From Pyrinomonadaceae bacterium (GTDB taxonomy: Bacteria > Acidobacteriota > Blastocatellia > Pyrinomonadales > Pyrinomonadaceae): DNA of 64,000 nucleotides. Positions 8,667 to 16,819 of this stretch are shown here, one piece after another (position 1 is the stretch's first letter; each line of letters opens with the position of its first letter). The position numbers were made by a program, and so were the translations under genes. The stretch covers positions 150,054 through 214,053 of the forward strand of contig JACMJZ010000013.1 in assembly GCA_014380365.1 (NCBI GenBank), read 5' to 3'. The notes under the pieces are model-generated. The model worked only from the letters and a program-made list of their open reading frames with translations. It did not search any database and was not told where the DNA came from.

Positions 8667-9775
8667 TCCCCCCTACCAAGCCCCTCAATCAGCCGTTCGA
8701 TATCGTCTTCATTGTTGAAAAAGTGCGTCGCCACGCGAATTCCCTCCGGCTTTTCCGTCACGATGACATTTCGCGCAGCAAGCCGCGCAACGACGCGTGC
8801 GGGCTCATCCACCGCAACCAGCGTTTCAGCAGAACGTGCGCACTCATCACGGATAGGAGACAGCACCTTCCAGCCGGAAGAGGTCAGGCGCGCCGTCAAA
8901 TATCGATTCAATAAGAGAACGCGCTCCGCAATATTCCTGGCGCCGATGCCGGCCATCATTTCCACCGACGCACCCAGCGCCAAGATGCCGGAGAAATGCG
9001 GGCAACCAAGCTCAACGCGCGCCGCAGCGTCCGTGCGTAGATCGACTTTCCTGTTCTCAACCGCGTACGGATCCTTAACACTCAGCCAGCCAATGGCGCG
9101 TGGATGCGAACGCTCCAACAATTCCCTCGAGAGATAGACAAACCCGCTGCCGTAGCCTGAGAGCATCCACTTATGGCCGGTCGCGCTGAGTGCGTCGATC
9201 TTCATTCGTTTCACATCGATCTCAAAAGCTCCGGCTGACTGGGCTGCGTTCACGACGAACGCATGAGCCCCCTTGAGTTTTCCCAACTGCTCAAGGTCAG
9301 TCCGAAAGCCGTTCGAAAACTGAACGTGGCTTAGGCAAATTACTCCGGTGCGTTCCGTCATCGCGCCGCGGATGTCTTCAACACTCACTTCGCCCGCAAC
9401 AGCCTTCACCAGGTGCACTGGGATACCTCGGTGGATCCACGGCAGCGTCGAAACAGGAAACTCCAGATCGCAGGAGATCACGTCGCCGCGCGTTTCCAGC
9501 GCATCGACAATCACGTTCATACCGCTGGAGGTGTTTGTCGTTAAGGCAATTTCATCCGGCTCGGCGTTGATAAACGCCGCCACCTTGCTTCTTACACCCT
9601 CGCGTTTCGCCAACCACTCGTCCCAATGCGTATCCCCGTCTTCCATCATCTGGCGATAGTATTCAGACGCAGTCTGGCTCGTCCCGCGCGACAGTGGCCC
9701 CGCCGCGGCAGCGTTTAGGTACGTTGAATTTTTAGTGACAGGAAACTGTTTGCGAATGTCGTCCCAATTGATCAT
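8663..9775 (-). CDS. Class V aminotransferase-fold PLP enzyme
   Basis: A 370-aa fold-type I PLP enzyme of the class V (cysteine desulfurase/isopenicillin epimerase-like) group. It begins MINWDDIRKQFPVTKNSTYLNAAAAGPLS, the standard opening of this group. The PLP-binding Lys lies in SATGHKWMLSGYG near residue 205, preceded by the VNAAQSAGAFEIDVKRM strand with the cofactor-contacting Gln and Ser. Family members desulfurate cysteine or cleave kynurenine-like substrates. I cannot tell which. The ATG at 9775 is preferred because the frame upstream reads as non-conserved sequence. It stands alone, convergent with LysR and divergent from the VWFA gene, with the stop codon inside a repeat tip. Confidence 0.85.
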   Translation of the reverse strand: MINWDDIRKQFPVTKNSTYLNAAAAGPLSRGTSQTASEYYRQMMEDGDTHWDEWLAKREGVRSKVAAFINAEPDEIALTTNTSSGMNVIVDALETRGDVISCDLEFPVSTLPWIHRGIPVHLVKAVAGEVSVEDIRGAMTERTGVICLSHVQFSNGFRTDLEQLGKLKGAHAFVVNAAQSAGAFEIDVKRMKIDALSATGHKWMLSGYGSGFVYLSRELLERSHPRAIGWLSVKDPYAVENRKVDLRTDAAARVELGCPHFSGILALGASVEMMAGIGARNIAERVLLLNRYLTARLTSSGWKVLSPIRDECARSAETLVAVDEPARVVARLAARNVIVTEKPEGIRVATHFFNNEDDIERLIEGLGRGD

Positions 9776-9946
9776 CTTGGACCGAAGATACACGATAGTA
9801 CTCGGGGTATTCAAAGCCGCGATGAGGGAACGTCTACACGCACATGAACCCTCTGGGTATGCACCGCTTTTCCACCCCAGCCTATAAATGTTGTCGTGAA
9901 GCAACGCGATGGTTACACTTCACATCCGACTGTTCCAACCAGGACA

Positions 9947-12154
9947 ATGATTCAACAATTTACTTCCAACTCGTTTAGGGGTCTCCTATCGTTAGCGCAC
10001 CTCTCTTGTCTCGCCTTCGCTTTCTGCCTGGGCGTCCAAGCCCAGAACCCTTCGCCAACTCCCGCGTCACCCGACGATGTTGTGCGCACGAATATCGAAC
10101 TGGTGCAGACGGATGTAATGGTGTTCGATCGGCGCGGAAACTTTATCAACGCCCTCAGACCGGAGCAGTTCACTCTCAAACTCGGTAGTCAGCAACGACC
10201 AATCTCGCTGATTAGTCGGGTGACTTCGGGCAGCAAACTCGAAGCATCCCAACTGGCCGCCGCGCGCGCTGGTTCGGCAGGTCCGCTCGCGCGTGTGGGT
10301 GAGTCAACCCCAATGTCCAGTCCCGGCCGCCTCATCTTCTTTTTTGTCGATGACGTACACCTAAGCGGGGAGAGCCTGGTGCGTAGCCGCAAGGCTTTGT
10401 TGCGCTTTGTGGACCAGCAGATGGGTCCCGACGATCAGGTGGCTGTCGTATCGACCAGCGGACAGGTGGGCTTCTTACAACAGTTGACAGACAACCGGAT
10501 CGTGTTGCACAGGGCCATCAACCGTTTGGGTTACAAACGCAACCACGAAGGCTATGTGGGAAAGACGCGGATCACTGAATCCATGGCCAGCCAGATTCAG
10601 GATGGAAACAATTCGAGACTCTTCGCCTACCTGATGGAATCCGTGAAAATTGAACTTGGCCTGGGCGGGGGCGCAGGCCGCGGCGATCACAGCAACGATA
10701 GTGCAGGCCAAGCCAGACGAATACTCACGAATCGTATTCGACAGATCGGCGCTCAAAGCAAAGCGGATACTAACGCCACGCTGGACGTCTTGCGAAGTTT
10801 GATGCAGTCGTCAACCGCTCTGCCTGGCCGCAAGCTCATCTTCCTTCTTTCCGATGGTTTTATAGTTGACCCGCGCGGGTCAAACGCGCTCGACGTGTTG
10901 CATCAGCTCACGCAAGCGGCGGCGCACGCGGGCGCCGTGATCTACTCGATGGATACGCGAGGAACTTTCGGTGAAGCGGGAGTTGATGCGAGCAATAACG
11001 ACTACGTCGACATGACCAGCCGGCACGCTGGTGTTTCTATCGCAGAGGCGCTGGGCCCGCGCGAGCCGTTGAGCGTGCTGGCCGAAGAGACGGGTGGTCG
11101 CGCTATCTTTAATTCAAACTCGATAGACGACGCGATAAAACAGGCGGTCAAGGAAACTTCTGACTATTATGTTTTGGCATGGCGGCCTGAAGGTGATGAT
11201 GAGCGGAGTGGCAAAGCCCGTATCGAGGTGTCGATTCAAGGGCGGCCGGATCTGCGTGTGCGCTTGCGACGCAACTACTTTAGACCGCAGCTATCCGCAG
11301 CGATTGCGCCAGGTAAGACTCCAGCGCCGGCGCCCGCGAAGATTACACCTGAGACCGAATTGCTGGTAGCCCTCGGGTCTCCGTACCCACATCGTTCTTT
11401 ACCGACCTCATTGTCGGTGGGTTTCATGAAAAACTCAGGGTCGGAGGTTAACCTTCAAGCTTCAATGCAAATCGAGCGAGAAGCCTTTTACGTCGCCGGC
11501 TCTGTTGCACCCCAGAAAACTGAAGTAGACGTCATCGGCGCGGCAATTGACGATCGGGGTCTCATCTATTCATTCAAGCAAGTCCTGACCGTGCTTCCCC
11601 AGACCGCGCAGGAAGCATTGAATACGCCCGTGATGTGGCGTCAGCAACTGACTGTCCAGCCGGGGCTCTATCAAGTCCGGATCGCCGTCCGCGAAAGGAA
11701 AACCGGCCGCAGCGGCAGCGCCATGCAATGGATTGAAGTACCGCCCCTGGACCAAACTCGCTTTAGCATGAGCAGCCTGTTCCTTGGTGAAAGGCGCGCC
11801 GGTTCTCTTCCGGAGGATAAGCGCGGTCCGGAATCAATACGTGCAGATGTGGATCATCGGTTCGCGCGCACGTCCGTCCTGCGCTTTCAAACCTACGTTT
11901 ACAATGCTTCGCGCGTCGCCGGCGCCACTGATGTTTGGATCCACGCCCAAGTGCTTCGTGGCAGTCGGCAAGTGTTCGCGCTGCCCCCCAACAGGATTCC
12001 TCACGACGTCACCAAAGACCCGACGCGCCTTCCTTACTGGACCGAGATTTCGCTTGAAGAACTGCCGGTGGGTCAATATACGTTGCATGTCCTGGCGACC
12101 GATCGAGCCGCAAACACAAACGCCTCACAAACAATCAGCTTCTCAGTCGAATAA
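9947..12154 (+). CDS. VWFA-related acidobacterial-type secreted protein
   Basis: A 735-aa protein with a signal peptide (about residues 1-33, ending in GVQAQ). A beta-rich segment follows (VVRTNIELVQTDVMVFDRRGNFI) and then a von Willebrand factor A domain from about residue 125, opening with LIFFFVDDVHLSGES in place of the classic DxSxS site. This architecture is that of the VWFA-related domain described mainly from Acidobacteria. The C-terminal 300 residues are predicted beta-sandwich. Such proteins are exported and thought to bind partners at the cell surface or periplasm, and their role is unknown. ATG 9947 gives a clean signal peptide, unlike the upstream GTG at 9896. It appears monocistronic. 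Confidence 0.85.
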   Translation: MIQQFTSNSFRGLLSLAHLSCLAFAFCLGVQAQNPSPTPASPDDVVRTNIELVQTDVMVFDRRGNFINALRPEQFTLKLGSQQRPISLISRVTSGSKLEASQLAAARAGSAGPLARVGESTPMSSPGRLIFFFVDDVHLSGESLVRSRKALLRFVDQQMGPDDQVAVVSTSGQVGFLQQLTDNRIVLHRAINRLGYKRNHEGYVGKTRITESMASQIQDGNNSRLFAYLMESVKIELGLGGGAGRGDHSNDSAGQARRILTNRIRQIGAQSKADTNATLDVLRSLMQSSTALPGRKLIFLLSDGFIVDPRGSNALDVLHQLTQAAAHAGAVIYSMDTRGTFGEAGVDASNNDYVDMTSRHAGVSIAEALGPREPLSVLAEETGGRAIFNSNSIDDAIKQAVKETSDYYVLAWRPEGDDERSGKARIEVSIQGRPDLRVRLRRNYFRPQLSAAIAPGKTPAPAPAKITPETELLVALGSPYPHRSLPTSLSVGFMKNSGSEVNLQASMQIEREAFYVAGSVAPQKTEVDVIGAAIDDRGLIYSFKQVLTVLPQTAQEALNTPVMWRQQLTVQPGLYQVRIAVRERKTGRSGSAMQWIEVPPLDQTRFSMSSLFLGERRAGSLPEDKRGPESIRADVDHRFARTSVLRFQTYVYNASRVAGATDVWIHAQVLRGSRQVFALPPNRIPHDVTKDPTRLPYWTEISLEELPVGQYTLHVLATDRAANTNASQTISFSVE

Positions 12155-12295
12155 GCGGGTGTGGCAGCCAAGTGATGAGTTGTTAGGCAGGTAGCTGCCC
12201 TATTACAAAGACTCTTTCATTCGGCACGTAATATGAGTTCATTGGATCCGCTGGCACTTCGACGAGGTGTATAGTTAACCTCTTAGGAGAAGGTT

Positions 12296-12748
12296 ATGAA
12301 TGTGGGCAGAATAGTTGCATCAGTAACGATCGAAAACGCTTCGGATCTTTCAAAGGGCTTGACGTGTGAAGCCCTGGTGGATACAGGTGCGTCTTTAATG
12401 GTTTTGCCGAGTGCATGGAAGGATCGGTTCGGCAAGCTCGAATTTTCAACCGAGATCGAAGTTGAGACAGCGACTCAGGAAACGGTTGCAGCAGAAGTGT
12501 GCGGGCCAGTACGCATTCAGATCGAGGGATTCCGTTACATCCTCAACGAAGTTGCGTTTGTGGAAATGCATCCAGCCAACGGTGAGTATGAACCGCTGAT
12601 TGGTTACATCGTTCTGGAACAGAGCCTTGCGGCCGTTGACATGATCGGTCATCGGCTGGTTCCGATTAAGCACATGGACTTGAAATTACTGAGGCTGGGG
12701 CAAGACCCAAGTGTACGCCATTGCTTGAACGAATTTGGTTCAGTCTAA
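12296..12748 (+). CDS. Retropepsin-like (clan AA) aspartic protease
   Basis: A 150-aa single-domain protein with the aspartic protease active-site motif LVDTGASLMVLP (DTGA at residues 29-32). An IGYIVLEQ region near 100 corresponds to the second conserved hydrophobic-Gly element. Bacterial members are thought to act as homodimers, each chain giving one catalytic Asp. The start is well supported by TAGGAGAAGG a few bases upstream of the ATG. No signal peptide or membrane segment is visible, so it is likely cytoplasmic. It opens a plus-strand block with the broken coiled-coil gene, a HEPN protein and a nuclease, suggesting an accessory or stress-related role. The substrate is unknown. Confidence 0.85.
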   Translation: MNVGRIVASVTIENASDLSKGLTCEALVDTGASLMVLPSAWKDRFGKLEFSTEIEVETATQETVAAEVCGPVRIQIEGFRYILNEVAFVEMHPANGEYEPLIGYIVLEQSLAAVDMIGHRLVPIKHMDLKLLRLGQDPSVRHCLNEFGSV

Positions 12749-12760
12749 CGGTCACAATTC

Positions 12761-12995
12761 ATGAGCGAGCGGAACACAGATGCGAGAAACGGGAAACCAC
12801 GACTACACAAACTCGAGTTTCCCGCTAATGACAATACGCCGATCTGGGAGCAGGTTTTGAGAGAGATTGTCGAAACCAGACGAGAATTGGCTGAACGTTT
12901 TGGATCGAATCTATGCGATCGCGCTCGAAACCCGCGCTGATCTCCGAGACGCTGAAGATCGGCTTGATAAGCTAGAATCCAAACTCGCCCAATAA
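12761..12995 (+). pseudogene. Small coiled-coil protein gene split by a 1-base frameshift
   Basis: From ATG 12761 the frame encodes 59 aa and stops at 12938-12940. The frame one base later encodes LDRIYAIALETRADLRDAED and runs to TAA at 12993-12995. Removing one T from the TTTT run at 12898-12901 joins them into a continuous 77-aa charged coiled coil (RRELAERLDRIYAIALETR). The seam and the heptad pattern are both good, so this is a real gene interrupted either by mutation or by a sequencing error. It resembles the 87-aa protein at 223-486. It follows the retropepsin gene by 12 bases, so it is probably cotranscribed. Function unknown. Confidence 0.7.
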
Positions 12996-13028
12996 GCCCT
13001 CTCCGCAGCCATTACACCGGCTACTAAT

Positions 13029-13421
13029 ATGTACTCAAACGACTATTGGCTAAAGGCCTCAGAGAATCTTGAGATGGCGTTGCTGGCTCATCAGCGCAAA
13101 AAGCACAATGTTTGCGCTAGTCGCGCCTACTACGCCGTCTTTCTGGCTAGCATCGCCGCGCTGACCGGGTTAACCGATTTGCGTGCCAAGGATAATGAGT
13201 GGGATCATGGACAGGTACAGGCCGAGTTGAACCGGCGCTTGATCATGCGGCGAAAGGTTTTGCCAGCCGAGTTAGGACGAACGCCGATGGACTTAATGGA
13301 GTTACGACACTTGGCTGACTACAAGCCTCAATCAGTTTCCGCCATCGAAGCAAAACGGGCCTGCAATCGTGCCAAAAGATTTCTCTCCTCGGTTGAGAGC
13401 GTGTTAGAAGGAAGGCTATGA
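13029..13421 (+). CDS. HEPN domain protein
   Basis: A 130-aa all-alpha protein of HEPN type. The signature helix SRAYYAVFLASIAAL is at residues 31-45, with a conserved His in WDHGQV at 59-63. The final helix pair begins RHLADY (93-98) and continues AKRACNRAKRFLSSVE, as in the pfam HEPN family. HEPN proteins are often RNases in toxin-antitoxin, abortive infection or CRISPR contexts. The classic Rx4-6H motif is not obvious here, so catalytic activity is uncertain. The next gene starts inside its stop codon region (ATGA overlap), indicating coupled translation with an 88-aa partner. Nucleotidyltransferase partners typical of HEPN/MNT pairs are not present. Confidence 0.78.
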   Translation: MYSNDYWLKASENLEMALLAHQRKKHNVCASRAYYAVFLASIAALTGLTDLRAKDNEWDHGQVQAELNRRLIMRRKVLPAELGRTPMDLMELRHLADYKPQSVSAIEAKRACNRAKRFLSSVESVLEGRL

Positions 13422-13684
13422 GCCGGAATGTAAATCGACAAGGCGGGCCAGTGGCAAATGGGACGGGCGACGCTATCACCCAATACTTGGCTGCGTTGCA
13501 GGAATTCTACCCGGCGGCCAAAGGAGCAACGCGAGTGGTTGTCAGGCCGGACCGTCGTGTGATCGTCAGCGCTCCCTTGCCTACCCGCGCGCGCGACCGG
13601 ATGCGTCTTTTTGATCAGATGGCGGAAGTCGGAACAAGACTATTACTGGAGAGTGACGAGTACATTATTCTCTCGGGTCGATGA
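13418..13684 (+). CDS. Unknown small protein coupled to the HEPN gene
   Basis: An 88-aa protein overlapping the HEPN gene by 4 bases. A Gly/Asn-rich N-terminus precedes a helix (AITQYLAALQEFYP), two strands (TRVVVRPDRRVIVSA), and a further helix and strand (RDRMRLFDQMAEVGTRLLLE, then DEYIILSGR), suggesting a compact alpha/beta fold. It has no catalytic motif that I recognise and is not a minimal nucleotidyltransferase. The coupling suggests it binds or modulates the HEPN protein, possibly as an antitoxin, but this is inference only. The nuclease gene begins 35 bases after its stop. Confidence 0.6.
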   Translation: MSRNVNRQGGPVANGTGDAITQYLAALQEFYPAAKGATRVVVRPDRRVIVSAPLPTRARDRMRLFDQMAEVGTRLLLESDEYIILSGR

Positions 13685-13718
13685 TCAAGCCTACGAGCCT
13701 TACCGAGCGAAAGTTCGA

Positions 13719-14723
13719 ATGCTGCTTCGAATAGACAAGGACACACGCAAGGCGACTCGAGTCAAGGGCGAACCCTTGAGCGCTTTCGGGCTTGATGAAC
13801 GTGGCCTCCAGGACATTCTGTTTAGGTCTCTGGATCGTCTTCTGCCCGATGAAGAGCTTTTGCCGATTGCCCAATCGCTGCCAGGCCAAGAAGAGCCAGA
13901 CATCTTGGCGCTGGACAAAGACGGAAAGCTGTACATCTTTGAGCTGAAGATTTGGGAGGCGCGATCTGAAAACCTACTACAAGCGCTTCGCTATGGTCAG
14001 ATTTTCGGCAACCACGATCACGAGCGGCTCGATCAACTGTTCCGCCGCTCTGACAAAAGCGGGCACCATCTGAAGGCTGCACACGAAGCAAAGTTCAACG
14101 TTAGTCTAAAGGATAAAGAATTCAACAGTAAGCAAGTTTTTGTAGTTCTCACCAACGGTCTTGATTTTCGAACGCGTGAAGCAATTCAGTACTGGGTTTT
14201 GGCTGGACTCGACGTCAGAGCCTGGGTTTATCGGATCTATCGCTATACGGAAAGTGATTTTCTGATCGAGATACCCCGCTTTGGGGTTCGCGACAATCCT
14301 TACGAAGACGTCGATGCGGCATTCTACATATTGAATACGAACTACAGATACGAACCGGCTGATCACGAAGATATGATCCACAACAGGAAAGCCGCAGCGT
14401 ATGGCACGCCATGGAAGCACAAGATCGAAAACCTTGCCAAAGGTGACACCGTGTTCCTTTATCAGTCCGGGGTCGGCATAGTCGCGATGGGCGTTGCGTC
14501 AGGAAAGTTGAGTAAGGCGAACTACCATGGGGATCCAAACCAACGCGACGAGGAATACTCCATGTCCCTGGAGCGCTTTCAACTTGTCAATCCTCCAGTG
14601 TCGGCGGCGAAGATCAAAGAAATCGCTGGCGCGAACTATCGATTCCTCGGAACCATGTTCTCAATAGATGCCGAAAGCGGAACTAACCTGAAAAGCTTCA
14701 TTGAAGAACAGAGTTCTGTTTGA
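13719..14723 (+). CDS. NucS/DUF91-like PD-(D/E)XK nuclease with EVE-like C-terminal domain
   Basis: A 334-aa protein. The start MLLRIDKDTRKATRV matches the usual opening of DUF91/NucS-like proteins, so I choose ATG 13719 over the longer frame that overlaps the 88-aa gene. The nuclease core has D61 in EPDILALD and E75-x-K77 in YIFELK, the PD-(D/E)XK metal-binding set. From about residue 205 the sequence changes to an EVE/PUA-like fold (AAFYILNTNYRY, IENLAKGDTVFLYQSGVG, AMGVASG), which in known families reads modified bases in DNA or RNA. The combination suggests cleavage of modified or foreign nucleic acid, as in some restriction systems. It ends 11 bases from the convergent glgB stop. Confidence 0.78.
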   Translation: MLLRIDKDTRKATRVKGEPLSAFGLDERGLQDILFRSLDRLLPDEELLPIAQSLPGQEEPDILALDKDGKLYIFELKIWEARSENLLQALRYGQIFGNHDHERLDQLFRRSDKSGHHLKAAHEAKFNVSLKDKEFNSKQVFVVLTNGLDFRTREAIQYWVLAGLDVRAWVYRIYRYTESDFLIEIPRFGVRDNPYEDVDAAFYILNTNYRYEPADHEDMIHNRKAAAYGTPWKHKIENLAKGDTVFLYQSGVGIVAMGVASGKLSKANYHGDPNQRDEEYSMSLERFQLVNPPVSAAKIKEIAGANYRFLGTMFSIDAESGTNLKSFIEEQSSV

Positions 14724-14734
14724 CCCACGTTAAT

Positions 14735-16819
14735 TCAAGGCTGTTGAGGTACCTCAAACCATAGCGTCGCTAGCGGCGGCAGCGTGACGAGTGCTGAATA
14801 TGGTTGGCCGTGAACTGGTTTCTTTTCAGCCTTGATCGACTTCGGCATTTTCACTCCGCTGCCGCCATAGATCGCCTCGTCGCTGTTCACGAGCAAGCGG
14901 TAGGTTCCCTTCCGCGGCAAGCCGAGTTGATGATTCTCGCGTAGCACCGGCGTGAAGTTCCCAACGCAGATCAATTCCTTCCTGGACGAAGGCGAGCGGC
15001 GAATAAATGAGACGATGTTTTCCGTCGCATTGTCGGCATCGATCCACTGGAAGCCAGCGGGCTCGCCGTCGGCTTCCCATAACGCCGACTGCTTCAAATA
15101 GAGTTTATTGAGATTCCGGATCAGACTCTGTATTCCCGCGTGCGGCGGCTTCTCCAGCAGGTGCCAGTCGAGGCTCTCTTCTTCGTTCCATTCGCGCCAC
15201 TGCCCAAACTCGCCGCCCATGAACAGCATCTTCTTTCCGGGGTGCGCCCACATGTACCCGAAGAGCGCCCGCAGGTTCGCAAACTTCTGCCAATCCTCGC
15301 CGGGAATTTTGTTTAGCAGCGAGCCCTTCATGTGCACCACTTCATCGTGCGATAGCGGCAGAATAAAGTTTTCGCTCCACGCGTAGATCAGGCCGAACGT
15401 CAACGAATTGTGATTGCCGCCGCGAAAGAGTGGATCAGTTTGGAAGTACTTCAGCGTGTCATGCATCCACCCCATGTTCCACTTGAAGTCGAAGCCAAGA
15501 CCACCCGCGTAAACCGGATGACTAACCATGGGCCAGGCGGTCGACTCCTCGGCAATCATCATCGCTCCCGGACACTCGCGGTGCGTTACTTCATTCAGCT
15601 CTTTCAGCAACGAAATCGCTTCCAGATTCTCCCGTCCGCCAAACTGGTTCGATACCCACTCACCTTCGTTGCGGCTGTAGTCGAGATAGAGCATTGACGC
15701 CACGGCATCGACGCGCAGTCCATCAATGTGAAACTCTTTCAACCAGTAGAGCGCATTCGCCAGCAGAAAATTTCTCACCTCATTGCGGCCGTAGTTGAAG
15801 ATGTACGTGCCCCAGTCGGGATGTTCGCCCTTGCGCGGATCCAGATGTTCATAAAGCGCCGAACCGTCGAAACGCGCCAGGGCAAACGCATCTTTGGGAA
15901 AGTGTGCCGGCACCCAGTCCATGATTACGCCGATGCCCTGCTGATGAAGGTAGTCGATCAGATATCGAAGATCGTCGGGCGTTCCGTAGCGCGCGGAGGG
16001 CGCGTAGTAGTTGCTGACCTGGTAGCCCCACGATGGACCATATGGATGCTCTTTCAATGGCAGAAACTCGACGTGCGTGAAGCCCATCTGCTTTGCGTAA
16101 TTTGCCAGCGGCTCGGCCATCTCGCGGTAACTAAGCGAACGGTTGTTCTCTTCCGACACCCGGCGCCACGATCCGAAGTGGACTTCATAAATCGATAGCG
16201 GCTGACGAAAATGCTCGCGGCCGGCGCGCTTCTTCATCCAACGCGAATCGCGAAATCTATAGTTTGACTCATGGACGATCGATGAGGTGGCAGGCGGAAC
16301 TTCTGCGTAGGAAGCGTAAGGGTCGGCCTTGAGAACCTTCGCCAACCCGGGCGACTTGATCTCATACTTGTACAGCTCGCCGGCCTGTAGATTCGGAATG
16401 AATAGTTCCCAAACTCCTGAGGAGCCTAAGGAGCGCATAACGTTCCTGGCGCCATCCCAGGCGTTGAAGTTGCCGACAACGCTGACTCTTTCGGCGCTTG
16501 GCGCCCAGACCGCAAATGAAACTCCTTTCGCGCCTTCGTGAGTAATCGGGCGCGCACCCAACTTCTGGTAGATAAGTTCGTGGCGGCCTTCGCCAAACAA
16601 ATGAAGATCGACTTCGCCCAGTGTGGGCGAAAATTCCTGGCGAAATTCTGACCGTGTCGCATTTCCCGTTGTTCGTTTGTTTGTCGTTTTTTTGGCTGTC
16701 TTGCTCGTTCTCTTCGTCTTTGACGCGACATGGCTCTCCGGTGAGCCCTTGCTGTCGCGCGGGCTTCCGCTTGGCTTCGTCACTTTAGTGCCTTTTTTGC
16801 CCGTTGGCTTTTTCGTCAT
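14735..16819 (-). CDS. glgB: 1,4-alpha-glucan branching enzyme
   Basis: A 694-aa GH13 enzyme that moves short glucan chains to alpha-1,6 branches in glycogen. Residues 1-60 are a Lys/Thr/Ser-rich tail not found in E. coli GlgB. A CBM48 domain follows (about 95-190), then the (beta/alpha)8 barrel with D371 (GLRVDAVASM) as nucleophile, E424 (MIAEES) as acid/base and D492 (LSHDEVV) as transition-state stabiliser, and a C-terminal beta domain. All catalytic residues are intact. The start overlaps the stop of the upstream GH57 gene by 4 bases, so both are coupled with the ROK kinase in one minus-strand unit. Confident. Confidence 0.95.
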   Translation of the reverse strand: MTKKPTGKKGTKVTKPSGSPRDSKGSPESHVASKTKRTSKTAKKTTNKRTTGNATRSEFRQEFSPTLGEVDLHLFGEGRHELIYQKLGARPITHEGAKGVSFAVWAPSAERVSVVGNFNAWDGARNVMRSLGSSGVWELFIPNLQAGELYKYEIKSPGLAKVLKADPYASYAEVPPATSSIVHESNYRFRDSRWMKKRAGREHFRQPLSIYEVHFGSWRRVSEENNRSLSYREMAEPLANYAKQMGFTHVEFLPLKEHPYGPSWGYQVSNYYAPSARYGTPDDLRYLIDYLHQQGIGVIMDWVPAHFPKDAFALARFDGSALYEHLDPRKGEHPDWGTYIFNYGRNEVRNFLLANALYWLKEFHIDGLRVDAVASMLYLDYSRNEGEWVSNQFGGRENLEAISLLKELNEVTHRECPGAMMIAEESTAWPMVSHPVYAGGLGFDFKWNMGWMHDTLKYFQTDPLFRGGNHNSLTFGLIYAWSENFILPLSHDEVVHMKGSLLNKIPGEDWQKFANLRALFGYMWAHPGKKMLFMGGEFGQWREWNEEESLDWHLLEKPPHAGIQSLIRNLNKLYLKQSALWEADGEPAGFQWIDADNATENIVSFIRRSPSSRKELICVGNFTPVLRENHQLGLPRKGTYRLLVNSDEAIYGGSGVKMPKSIKAEKKPVHGQPYSALVTLPPLATLWFEVPQQP

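Noticed and set aside
13611..13718. N-terminal extension of the nuclease gene
   Set aside because: It overlaps the 88-aa gene and does not resemble the family, while MLLRIDKDTRKATRV matches the usual DUF91/NucS start.
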